A stretch of 64,000 bases of DNA from a virus, in the IMG/VR virus record IMGVR_UViG_3300023109_000011, positions 1 through 64,000 of that record. One strand, written 5' to 3'. The notes below the pieces were generated by a model. The model made no database searches. It had not been told where the DNA came from and saw only the letters and a list, made by a program, of their open reading frames with translations. Position 1 is the first letter of the stretch. Each line of letters begins with the position of its first letter. Shown here in pieces: positions 51,601 through 60,500 of this stretch. Both the position numbers and the translations under genes were made by a program.

Positions 51601-52055
51601 ACAACATTTGATTCTGTACCACGCTCAACTTCGAGACCAGCATCTTGACTAGGAGTGCCGGTTTCATTTGAGTTAAGAGTTATCTTATTGTCAGCAAGTA
51701 GAATCTCTTCTGTGCTAACGGTGGTGGTATTACCAGTAACTGTAAGATCGCCCGTAATCGTAAGACTACCATCGAAGATATCATCTTCATCCGAGCGTAA
51801 GAATTGTAAGGAGTCAAGTCCATCAAAGAGATCGGCATCTAAACCTGAGTTTGCCCCGTCAACGGTTTTAATTAAATCAAGAAGATCTTGAGGGTCAGCA
51901 CTAAACTCGACAATGGATTGAATTCCACCGACGTCCTGTTTAATGAAGATTTTGCCATCGACCGTGTTGATAGCAAGTTCGCCTAACTCCAGCTGGGCTG
52001 TCGTCGGAATGCGACCTGCAACGGCGCTTCTTCTAAGCTTAATTAACGTTGACAT
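48627..52055 (-). CDS. repeat tail fibre protein
   Basis: A 1142-residue fibre. The N-terminus MSTLIKLRRSAVAGRIPTTA followed by LELGELAINTVDGKIFIKQD is a common start of phage fibre proteins. Three large repeats of about 180-230 residues follow. They carry ADLLDGQDSTHYLDFPNFTN, GKVTGTGSATLTDLG, ITVDEDGRLT, NNTFQINTGDGSQFD and GTVDGRDVGADGTKLDGIEP. One further copy of the ADLLDG unit is inserted. The C-terminal 110 residues are a separate beta domain without an S74 chaperone. Its module GDLTVTGNTTTVSTEEILLA is shared with the giant fibre. It is probably a tail fibre shaft. Confidence 0.88.
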   Translation of the reverse strand: MSTLIKLRRSAVAGRIPTTAQLELGELAINTVDGKIFIKQDVGGIQSIVEFSADPQDLLDLIKTVDGANSGLDADLFDGLDSLQFLRSDEDDIFDGSLTITGDLTVTGNTTTVSTEEILLADNKITLNSNETGTPSQDAGLEVERGTESNVVLQWNEANGYWEIASGGTTGRIITTSDAGAGNGFDADLLDGQEGSHYLDFPNFTNKPDPTIDVNITGKVTGSGTTTLTDLADGTINIAAELANTTVTAGSYGSASQIPTFTVDEDGRLTAAADVDVAGVSDTAWYTANNTFQINTVDGSSFDEQISQFDLNVDFGAGIDVTGNVTVTGTVDGRDILADGQKLDAIESGATADMSNTEILEAVKAVDGSGSGLDADLLDGQDSTHYLDFPNFTNLPDPVVDVTLSGKVTGTGSATLTDLGNGSISITTELANTAVTAGQYGSASAIPIITVDEDGRLTNVGTGAVKGVDSTDWYSANNTFQINTGDGSQFDTIISDFDLNVNFGAGVDVTGDITVTGTVDGRDVGADGTKLDGIEPGATADQTPAEILSALLTVDGTGTLLDADLLDGQEGTYYLDYNNFTNIPPDRSNTDILEAVKDVDGAGSGLDADLLDGQEGTFYLDFPNFTNLPDPTIDLALTGKVTGTGTTTLTDLANGSISIATELEDTGVVAGTYGSATSIPIVTIDDDGRITVANTAAVAGIDSTAWYNANNTYQIITGDGTQFDTNISVFNDGISTGNIGVTGNITITGTVDGRDVSVDGTKLDGIEVGADVSLSNTEIFQVILDADGVGSTLDADLLDGQHALDIINAASAQAANNVSNATVTITAGNAIAGGGSFNLNQSANGSITIDHDDTSSVSDVDNADGNVLQDITFDTFGHVQTVASTDLDLRYYTETELDAGQLNDLYYTETELDAGQLDNRYYTETEIDGFLNNTVGSDVHVIAGEGLVGGGQLTSNVTISHATSAGAANTGLLDLGQAEVISSFTFDKFGHVQGYTKGNLSVITIAIADARYVNLVGDTMTGNLTVPDLIANNVVTDHVTHTSGSGSTSSTSSTVIFDFDYATYNSAELVITATQGINRHVTKLLVVHNDTTASATEFATIYTNNSLANYDVGIAGGNVELSVSATSTTATDYKIAATLIKD

Positions 52056-52089
52056 ATATATGTCCCTTTGTCACACCTATAAAGGCGAG

Positions 52090-55000
52090 TTAAAAAGTTC
52101 CTCCGTCTAGTGTTGTAACCGTAACATCACCACTAGAGACTGTAAAATTATTTATGTTAAATGAAGCAACACCAATATTGGTATCCGTTGCTAATTCACC
52201 AGCAATCAATATTTGATTATTGCTGACTGTTGTGTTGATCCCTTCACCTGCGGCAAACGAGATCCCTTCACCTAGCGCTACCACATCTGTAGTACCACTC
52301 TCAGCTGATATAGAGATACCTGCTGCTGATATTGAATCTAATTCTGTTTGTAAATATTGTAGGTTTACTGCATCTAAACTGTTGACAGGATCATTCAAAC
52401 CTGTTATAATACTATTATCCACTCCAATAATACTAGTGGCTGGGGATATTGTAAAGTCACCAGCTGTCGTAGATAATTGGTTGTTGGCTAATTCTAAATT
52501 CCCACCTATCGTAACTTCTTCGTCGAGATTCAACGCAAGCATTCGAGAGGTTCTTTGATTCATATCAAGATAGTAAGCCTGATCATTTGAATCATAGAAT
52601 CTTTGAGAATAGATGTATCCGTCTAGTACCTTCCAACTGTTGTTAATAGTATCAAAGTAAGTACCAAAGTTAAACGAACTACTTAAGTAACCAATTCGTG
52701 TTGATGTAGCATATATGTACTGAGCACTGAATGGACCAGTAGACATTTCAATCTGTGACTGAGATAACTGGTGACCAACGATCAGGTTCTTAATTTTAGA
52801 AGTTGATGATGGCTGTACAAAATAATCAGTATCATCTGAATCGATAAACTTAGGTGCTTGAAGGTCACCGGTCATTGTATCACCGGTTACGTTAATGTAC
52901 CTTGCATCAGCACCTGAAGCGTTAAAATCTAAAGTTGTTTCAATATGTACGTTTGAGTTGTTAACAACAGTATTCGATCCAACGACTGCACCATCTAAGA
53001 ATATGTCAAAGCTGTTGGTAGCAAAATCGAGTTTAAGACTTGCTGTATTAGCAGATACTCGAATACCACGCTCATCATTACCATTACGAACAGAGTTATC
53101 AATTACATCAAAGATCGATCCGGCAAAGTCAACAACCGCGTTAGATGATACAGATAGAGGAACGTTAATTAATGAACGAACACGACCATAGACGTCAAAC
53201 TCAAAGTTTGGAACTGTTCCTTCAACACCAGCTTCTCTTAAACCTACAAACGATTGCCAAACTGGATCTAATCCAATCTGCAATGTATTGTCTGCACTAC
53301 TATATGATTCGATTGTAAGAGCGGTACCAATTTCGATAGCACCGGGGTCAGAAGAATCTAATAGATCAAGAGGGTAAGTATTTGCACCTTTTGTTACATT
53401 AAAGGTACGAGCGTAGGTGTTTTCTAAATAATCTTTATTTACTGCATCAAAACTGTTGACAGGAGCATTCAAACCTGTTATAATACTGTTACCAACATTA
53501 AAGTTACCATCAAGGTTCAGGACTAGGTCAGCGTTGCTAGTTTGGATCTCTCCGTTAGCATTGACCTTAAAGTGTTCTACCCCAGCGGTAAAGAAACGAA
53601 GTTCGTCATTATCCGCACCTGGTGTGCTTTCAGCATCAATAAATGTATCTTGGTCAACGTCTTTAACGCCACCTAAAGAAGCCCAGGCCGTTCCACTATA
53701 TCCTTCGAATACTCCATCAGTAGAGTTGAAACGAACCATACCAGAAGCAAGACTAGCAGGACGGTCTGATGTTGTACCAACCGGAACAGTAAATGCACCA
53801 GTAGTATTAACACCGATAACGCCAGTATCCGATTCCAGTACTCTTATATATAGCGTGTCCCAGTTACTTCCAGTAGCACCTAAGTCGTATGTCGCGTCAT
53901 CCTTTGGAACTAAACTACTAGTAAAGTCTGCAACAACATTAATCGTATCTACGACATTGTCACCGAGCTGTAAGTTACCAGCAATCGTTACATCACCTGT
54001 AAATTCTCCATCGCCATCAACATAGAATTTAGAACCATCCCATGCTAACCCTGCAGAATCTTCAAGCTCACCATTTGTTCCAGTAAATACGACTCGTTGA
54101 GGAGTAAGATCTAAAACATTAACACTTGGTACAGTTACTTGATCACCGCCGAAGACACCACCGTCTCCAATAGTAAGTGATCCACTGATATCGACACTAC
54201 CTACAATATCAAGATTAGCACCATCATAAGTAAATCCAGAACTACCTTGTAATGCTCCATTGGCTCCAGCTACAAAGACTTGATTTTGTGTAACTGTTTC
54301 AATTGTAGGTGCAACTAAGAATGCAGAAGTCGCATTCACATTCATATGCGAACCATCGAACTGAATATTGTTATTCGATGATAATGCGCCGGTATCCGAT
54401 ACGAACATCATTGTGTTCGCTTGCAAGTTACCTACTGATAAGCTATCGCCTGATAAACCACCTGATGTACTAAAGTCACCATCAACCGTAATACCACCAA
54501 GGATTGTTAAATTGGTTCCATCCCATGCAAGGTTAGCTTCCCCGCGTAGGTCTCCGCCTGGGCCCGCGTAGACGATCCCACTGACAGGAATATCTGGAAC
54601 TTTAACACCTTCAAAGGTAGCATCACGAGTGCTGTAATCAAATATTACTGCGCCGTTAGCGTAATTAAATTCACCGTCTTGATTAATCTGTAATCTTTGT
54701 ACACCGGCAGTAAAGAAGTCGAGATCATCGCCATCATCGCCTGGTCCGGTTTCAGCCCGTATAAACGTATCTTTATCAACGTCTTTTACACTACCTGCCA
54801 ACTCAGCCCATGAATTACCGTCGTAACCTTCGAATCTCTCATCCGTAAGGTTATAACGAATCATTCCATAAGCGCTATTAGCTGGACGTTCAGCAGTTGA
54901 ACCAGCTGGTAAAGTTAAAGCACCGGATGTGTCGATAGTAATAACTTCACTATCGCTCTTAAGATTTTCTGTATAAACTCGATACCAGTTCTTACCTATC

Positions 55001-56220
55001 GTACCAAGACTGTATAGGCCTGAAGCATCAGGTATAATATCTGAAGTAAAGTCTGCAACGACATTGATTGTATCAATGGGAGCGTCACCAAGAATAATAT
55101 TACCACCAATCGTAATATTACCGGTAATGTCTGCATCACCATCAACTACAAATGTTGACCCGTCAAATGTAAGTCCACTACTATCAACTAACTCGCCTTG
55201 AGGACCAGTAAACACGACTCGTTGAGGTGTAAGATCTGTTACGTTAACTGAGCCTAGTGTTGTCTGGCCAGGAACAGAAAGTATGTCGAGGAACACACCA
55301 CCAGTTGCTGTAATCGAAACACCATCAAAGCTTAGGTTAGCAGAATCAATAAGCTCGCCGTTTGCACCGGCATACATAATTCGACCTTCGTTAAGGTCTT
55401 CAATGTTTACACTACCGAATGTTGCTTGGCCCGGAACAGATAAGTTGTCTAAGAAGACACCACCTGTTGCAATAATACTTGTATCGTTGAATGTTAGATT
55501 TGAAGAATCAATAAGCTCGCCATTAGCTCCAACGTATACTATGCGACCTTGCGTTAAGTCTGTAACATTAACACTTCCCAATCCAGACTGGCCGGGAACT
55601 TGTAATCCATCGAGGAATACACCACCATCTGCAATTAATGATGTACCATCGTATCGTAACCCATCCGTATCGATGATAGCACCATTAGCGCCAGCATATA
55701 GAATACGACCTTCTGTCTTATCTCTTATTGTAAGACTGTCAGCTGATACCGGACCACCGATGTCGAGAGATGATAAACCGACAAGTGTATCAACGGTTTC
55801 ACCGAGAGTTAGAGAGGTATTACCAATCGTGATATCATTTGAAATAATAACAGTCGAGTTGGCTGAGAAATTGAGTGGGTTAAGACTTGTATTTTCGAAT
55901 TGAGTAATATGACCAAACTGATCAATATTAATATTTTTTGGAAACTGAAGATTTCCGTTTACCGTGCTAACTTCAGAAGAAGTATTTGCGTGACCGATAA
56001 CAACGTTTGCGGCCTGATCATTAACTGTTTGAGTAACAATGATACCATTGGCACTTTCAATTTGCTGAACGTAATTACCAATTGTATCAATGCCAAGGAC
56101 GACAGAATCTGGAACGATCTGTGGCTTTCGTTCTGCTGGAGCGACTATGCTAGTTTTAGAACCTTCCTTGGGTATGGCCTTAATACTTCGGCCACCACCA
56201 ATCTTGACCTTTATGCTCAC
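52090..56220 (-). CDS. repeat tail fibre protein
   Basis: A 1376-residue fibre that starts in an ATGA junction with the previous gene. Residues 1-170 differ from the rest. The remainder consists of repeats containing SVNVTDLTPQRVVFTG, ANGELIDSSNLTFD, GGVFLDNLSVPGQ and ITIGGNIILGDAPIDTINVV, with two long arms ending in DVDKDTFIRAETGPGDDGDD. Near the C-terminus are the YYxD-type motifs also found in the giant fibre (KFIDSDDTDYFVQPSSTSKI). It ends with a short tip, VSSGDVTVTTLDGGTF. No S74 domain is present. It is probably a fibre shaft that interacts with its neighbours. Confidence 0.87.
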   Translation of the reverse strand: MSIKVKIGGGRSIKAIPKEGSKTSIVAPAERKPQIVPDSVVLGIDTIGNYVQQIESANGIIVTQTVNDQAANVVIGHANTSSEVSTVNGNLQFPKNINIDQFGHITQFENTSLNPLNFSANSTVIISNDITIGNTSLTLGETVDTLVGLSSLDIGGPVSADSLTIRDKTEGRILYAGANGAIIDTDGLRYDGTSLIADGGVFLDGLQVPGQSGLGSVNVTDLTQGRIVYVGANGELIDSSNLTFNDTSIIATGGVFLDNLSVPGQATFGSVNIEDLNEGRIMYAGANGELIDSANLSFDGVSITATGGVFLDILSVPGQTTLGSVNVTDLTPQRVVFTGPQGELVDSSGLTFDGSTFVVDGDADITGNITIGGNIILGDAPIDTINVVADFTSDIIPDASGLYSLGTIGKNWYRVYTENLKSDSEVITIDTSGALTLPAGSTAERPANSAYGMIRYNLTDERFEGYDGNSWAELAGSVKDVDKDTFIRAETGPGDDGDDLDFFTAGVQRLQINQDGEFNYANGAVIFDYSTRDATFEGVKVPDIPVSGIVYAGPGGDLRGEANLAWDGTNLTILGGITVDGDFSTSGGLSGDSLSVGNLQANTMMFVSDTGALSSNNNIQFDGSHMNVNATSAFLVAPTIETVTQNQVFVAGANGALQGSSGFTYDGANLDIVGSVDISGSLTIGDGGVFGGDQVTVPSVNVLDLTPQRVVFTGTNGELEDSAGLAWDGSKFYVDGDGEFTGDVTIAGNLQLGDNVVDTINVVADFTSSLVPKDDATYDLGATGSNWDTLYIRVLESDTGVIGVNTTGAFTVPVGTTSDRPASLASGMVRFNSTDGVFEGYSGTAWASLGGVKDVDQDTFIDAESTPGADNDELRFFTAGVEHFKVNANGEIQTSNADLVLNLDGNFNVGNSIITGLNAPVNSFDAVNKDYLENTYARTFNVTKGANTYPLDLLDSSDPGAIEIGTALTIESYSSADNTLQIGLDPVWQSFVGLREAGVEGTVPNFEFDVYGRVRSLINVPLSVSSNAVVDFAGSIFDVIDNSVRNGNDERGIRVSANTASLKLDFATNSFDIFLDGAVVGSNTVVNNSNVHIETTLDFNASGADARYINVTGDTMTGDLQAPKFIDSDDTDYFVQPSSTSKIKNLIVGHQLSQSQIEMSTGPFSAQYIYATSTRIGYLSSSFNFGTYFDTINNSWKVLDGYIYSQRFYDSNDQAYYLDMNQRTSRMLALNLDEEVTIGGNLELANNQLSTTAGDFTISPATSIIGVDNSIITGLNDPVNSLDAVNLQYLQTELDSISAAGISISAESGTTDVVALGEGISFAAGEGINTTVSNNQILIAGELATDTNIGVASFNINNFTVSSGDVTVTTLDGGTF

Positions 56221-56555
56221 GAAACCTCCGTGATAGTATCGACTACGATTGCTAAGCCTTCAACTATTTTTGACAATTCTCCTGTTTGTTTTTGCATTAT
56301 TACGTCGTATTGATACTTTCCAGGTTTGAGAGCATCGGTTTGTTGATCAGTTAGAACGAGAGTGATGTCATTATTGGATTTTTCTATCGTGAAGTCTGCT
56401 AAACTCGTGCCTGAATATACTTTTCGTAGACTGCTATAGAAGCTATAAACGCTCATTGTTACGTCAGAATATTCTTGCCCTTCGTCGTTAAAAAGCTCGA
56501 TAGCGGTTCTAAAGTCAGTTCCTTTGTCAATGTATATGTTAGCTCTGGATGCCAT
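56217..56555 (-). CDS. small structural protein coupled to a fibre gene
   Basis: A 112-residue protein that begins MASRANIYIDKGTDFRTAIE and contains SFYSSLRKVYSGTSLADFTI. It is a beta-rich single domain whose N-terminal pattern (an IDKGTDF stretch leading into an FND loop) I associate with small fibre- or baseplate-associated proteins in marine T4-like phages. Its stop overlaps the fibre start at 56220 (ATGA). An imperfect late box lies 35 bases upstream. It may attach the fibre to the baseplate. This is position-based inference. Confidence 0.7.
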   Translation of the reverse strand: MASRANIYIDKGTDFRTAIELFNDEGQEYSDVTMSVYSFYSSLRKVYSGTSLADFTIEKSNNDITLVLTDQQTDALKPGKYQYDVIMQKQTGELSKIVEGLAIVVDTITEVS

Positions 56556-56589
56556 TGTGATGAACCTTCTTAGTTGATCCTGTTTCTTA

Positions 56590-56597
56590 TATTTATT
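56590..56597 (-). promoter_or_regulatory. possible late promoter box before the small structural gene
   Basis: The minus strand reads AATAAATA (7 of 8 to consensus), 35 bases upstream of the 56217-56555 start and overlapping the previous stop. Confidence 0.35.
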
Positions 56598-57531
56598 AAA
56601 CTACTAATACGTTTCTATTTATTCGAGTAGACTGCACAGCCAGAACCCGTAAACCAGGACGTATCTTCGATCCTCTTCGAGAGGAGTCATTACGAATCAA
56701 AAAGAATATTTCATATTTACCGGTCAAATCAGTTATTGAATCGATAACTTTAGTGCCAGTAATTACTAGTTCATCACCTACAATATTAAAATCTCTCTGA
56801 TTAAATGTTTTAACTAATACGCAGCCCTTTCTTTGAAGTATATCGCTCCCAAACACCACATCGGTTTTTTCTTGAGCTGTGGCTGCTTTTGCAACACTTG
56901 GTTTTATCTTAAAGACAGAACCGGTTTGTGCTACATCAATTTTATTTTGTTGTTCTAGACTATCTATAATATCTTTAGCTTTTGAAGACCAATAGCTGTC
57001 CGCAGACTCCCACGTCTCAGCATTGTCTTTTTTAATCGATATTGGTATTTTTTGATTTGAAGTAGTAACAAGATTAATGTCAGCCTTTTTGCGACCAACA
57101 GTATCTCGTCCCATCTCTTCGATGCCGGCTATATTTTTATAGAGTTTATTCTTAACACCGTCTGTGATTCGAATATTGATAGGACCGCCTGCCGTGTATT
57201 GTTTCACAAGCTTTATCATTAAAAGCTCGTTTTGAATACCGGCAGAAAAGTTCCCTTGCTTGGATGCGGGTCTTGCTTTAATTGTGAATTGACCTACGGT
57301 AACCGCTCCTAAAGATGATGATCCTTTGTTGGGATCATATACAGCTTGAATATCTCGAAGTCCCTCTTCTACTAGCTGAAGAACTTCGAGACGATTACCG
57401 TCGGTTAAGATCGATATCGTTCTACCAGAATCTCTTTTGAGATTAGTGTAATCTAATAGCTTAAGGCGATTTTCAAGGTCAGCGAGCGAGAAGTCAGCAT
57501 TGCTGAGGGCATCAGCTGTAAGTCTCGCCAT
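56596..57531 (-). CDS. protein with possible PD-(D/E)XK-like nuclease fold
   Basis: A 311-residue protein between two fibre genes. The middle resembles a restriction-endonuclease-like core: Glu102 in QNELLMIKL, Asp151 in GRKKADINLV, and Lys167/168 in PISIKKD, with strand spacing typical of that fold. The usual E-x-K is S-x-K here, so it may be an inactive copy or a variant. The C-terminal 100 residues are beta-rich with RRGSKIRPGLRVLAV. A structural protein with a nuclease-like fold would be an alternative reading. The location in a fibre operon would be unusual for a nuclease. The fold call is tentative. Confidence 0.5.
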   Translation of the reverse strand: MARLTADALSNADFSLADLENRLKLLDYTNLKRDSGRTISILTDGNRLEVLQLVEEGLRDIQAVYDPNKGSSSLGAVTVGQFTIKARPASKQGNFSAGIQNELLMIKLVKQYTAGGPINIRITDGVKNKLYKNIAGIEEMGRDTVGRKKADINLVTTSNQKIPISIKKDNAETWESADSYWSSKAKDIIDSLEQQNKIDVAQTGSVFKIKPSVAKAATAQEKTDVVFGSDILQRKGCVLVKTFNQRDFNIVGDELVITGTKVIDSITDLTGKYEIFFLIRNDSSRRGSKIRPGLRVLAVQSTRINRNVLVV

Positions 57532-57545
57532 GGTGATCCCCCACC

Positions 57546-60500
57546 TTACTTATTAGACTTTAATTCATCGATCTGTTTTTGTTGTTCCTTAACGGCTTCG
57601 ATTAATAATGCGACCAAGTTAGAGTAAGAAACATTCTTAATCTTATCTTCTGAATCGTCTTCACCAACAACCTGTGGAACAATCTCTTCAACTTCTTGAG
57701 CGATAAGACCAATCTTCTTACCAGTCATTTCTTTAAAGTTGAATTCAACACCTCTTAAGGAAAGTACCTTATCAAGAGCGTTCTCGATCGTTTCTACGTT
57801 TTCTTTAACTCGAGCATCAGAAGTTGAGTTAAAGTCTGCAGCGGTTAATTCACCGGTTCCTGTATCGAACTTGAACCTTTGAGTTGTTCCTTCGCGAATA
57901 AAGATGTCGTAGCTAGCGTCAGCATCGATGTACATTGCTGTGCCGTTGTTATAGAATTCAATATCCTTACCAGTACCGAAGTTAAGCTTAATGTTATCGT
58001 TAAACGTTAAGTCACCACCAGCTTGAACATTGTTTCCGCCACCATCATATCCAGCAGGCCATGCAGTTTCAGTAACACCACCTAGTGTAATACCACCTTC
58101 GACTGTTACGTTTTCAACAGATAATTCGTCATCGATGCCGGTATAGAATAGGTTAGAGTTTCCGCCTCCTGGCAGTGGTCGTGGGTTAGGACCAGTTGTA
58201 CCATAAATTGGTCTACCACCTGAGCCACCTTGGACCAAGTTGACAAACATTGCAGTACCCTGAAGAGCACTAGTATAAAGGTTTTGTACGTCAACCGAAC
58301 CAGTCGTACCAGTTAAACCTTGAATACCTTGCGGTCCAGTTGCACCTGCAAAGCCTTGTGGTCCTTCTGGTCCTGGTATGCCATCGCCGCCTGCTCCACC
58401 TTGAATACCTTGCGGTCCAATACCAAATGGTCCTTGGAAACCTTGAACTCCGCGATATCCTTGGGCGCCACCGCCACCACTAGGACCGGAACCACCTTGT
58501 GCTCCTATGAATCCTTGGAATCCTTGCTCACCCTGAAGACCCTGTTCAGATCCACCGATTGGTCCTTGGAATCCTTGCTCACCTTGAACACCCTGTGCAC
58601 CAATAGCACCTTGTAAACCAAATCCTGAAGGACCTTGTCCACCATCAGCACCTTGGAATCCACGATAACCCTGTACACCAACTCCACCAGTTCCGCCAGC
58701 CTCACCTTGTGGTCCTTGGAATCCGCGTTCACCTTGAACACCCTGAATACCTTGAGGTCCACCGTTCTCAGCGCCTTGAACACCTTGGAAACCTTGAATA
58801 CCACGAGGACCTTGAGCACCTTCGACTCCATTACCGATTGCGCCCTGAATACCTATTTCACCCTGAACACCTTGAGTACCCTGTGGGCCTGGGTCACCAG
58901 CACCTCTTGTTCCTTGAGTTCCTTGGAATCCACGATATCCCTGAATACCCGTAGATGCATCACCCTGTTCGCCCTGAGGACCTTGAACACCTTGAGTACC
59001 GCTTGCACCCTGAGGACCTTCTTGACCTTGTCCAAATGCACCTTGAATACCTTGTACACCTTGAGTACCCTGTAGTCCCTGTACACCGTTACCGGTTAAA
59101 CCAGAAATACCTTGCGGCCCTTGTATACCTTGAGCACCTTCATCACCAGCAGGACCCTGCGTACCAATTGCACTCGGTCCTTGAGCACCCTGTGGTCCTT
59201 GAATACCTTGAGCACCATCTGTTCCTGGGCCGCCCGGCTGACCTTCATCACCAGCAGGACCTTGAATACCGTCTTCACCAGTTGTACCTTGTGGTCCTTG
59301 AGGACCAGCTGGACCCTGTGCACCTATACCGCCAGATCCATTAAATCCTTGGAATCCACGATAACCCTGTATCCCTAATGGACCTTGAGCACCGATACCA
59401 CCAGTACCACCTTGAATACCATCAGTACCTTGTGGACCCTGAGGACCTTGAACACCTTGAGCGCCAGCACCTTCAGGACCATCACCACCTTGAACACCTT
59501 GAGTACCTTGAACACCTTGAATACCCTGTGAGCCGATTCCTCCGCCGGCACCCTGTAAACCTTGAGCACCTTGGATACCAGTACCACCAGTAGCACCCTG
59601 AGGACCTGCTGAACCAGTGGCACCAATGTCACCAGTTCGAGCAAATGTAATTGTAACATCTTCACCATTTGCGAACGATCCGTTTCCACTCACAAAGTCA
59701 CAGTTGACAATGAAGTATCCACCTTGGTTAACCGTTCCGCTAATAGTAAAGATCTTGAAGTCTTGTGGTGCAGACTTCTTAGTAATCTTAAAGTGACCTT
59801 TAACAGGGCTTGTACTATCATCAATAGTAAGTAAGAAAGGCTCAATGTTAACGAAGTTATCGTCACGATCATCAATGAACATTGCTGTAATGTCAGCATC
59901 AGTTGTATCATTGACCTTTAACTTACCGAAGCCCGGATCAGCATTGTTTGTTGTATTGTCGAATGTGTAGTCGAATGTTACACCACCAAACGAACCATCG
60001 GCACCCTGAATACCTAAGTCACCTTGTACACCCTGTACACCCTGTACACCAGCACCGGTAAATCCTTGTATACCTTGAGCACCCTGAGGTCCTTGAGCAC
60101 CCTGCACACCAGCAGGTCCGCGTGGGATAAATGAGATTAGTGTTTCTGCTGAGTGAGATGCAGCAACCGCGGTCCAAGATGTCGCATTACCATCAACGTA
60201 ATTAACGTCAAAGTAACCGTAATTCTTAGAACCTGAATCCCAAGACCAGTTTGTAACTTCGTATACGAGCCAATGGTGTCCGCCAGGTCCTGTTCCGCCG
60301 GGGCCTGCACCTGCCTGAATTTTTAAATAACCTTTTACGGTACCAGGTTGATTATCAATGAAGTCTAAGAAGTCATCAATTTCTGTATCGTATTGGTCGA
60401 AAGGAACATCGTCAAGTGTTAATAGGTCAGCCAGAGTTGTGTTTGCATTATTCAGTTTCCAGTTGTTGGTGCCTGGGTCTGTTCCACCCAGTGTGTTAGA

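Noticed and set aside
53456-55903. Long plus-strand open frames opposite the fibre gene at 52090
   Set aside because: Shadows of a low-stop-density repeat gene, with no start signals and repetitive Ser/Pro composition.
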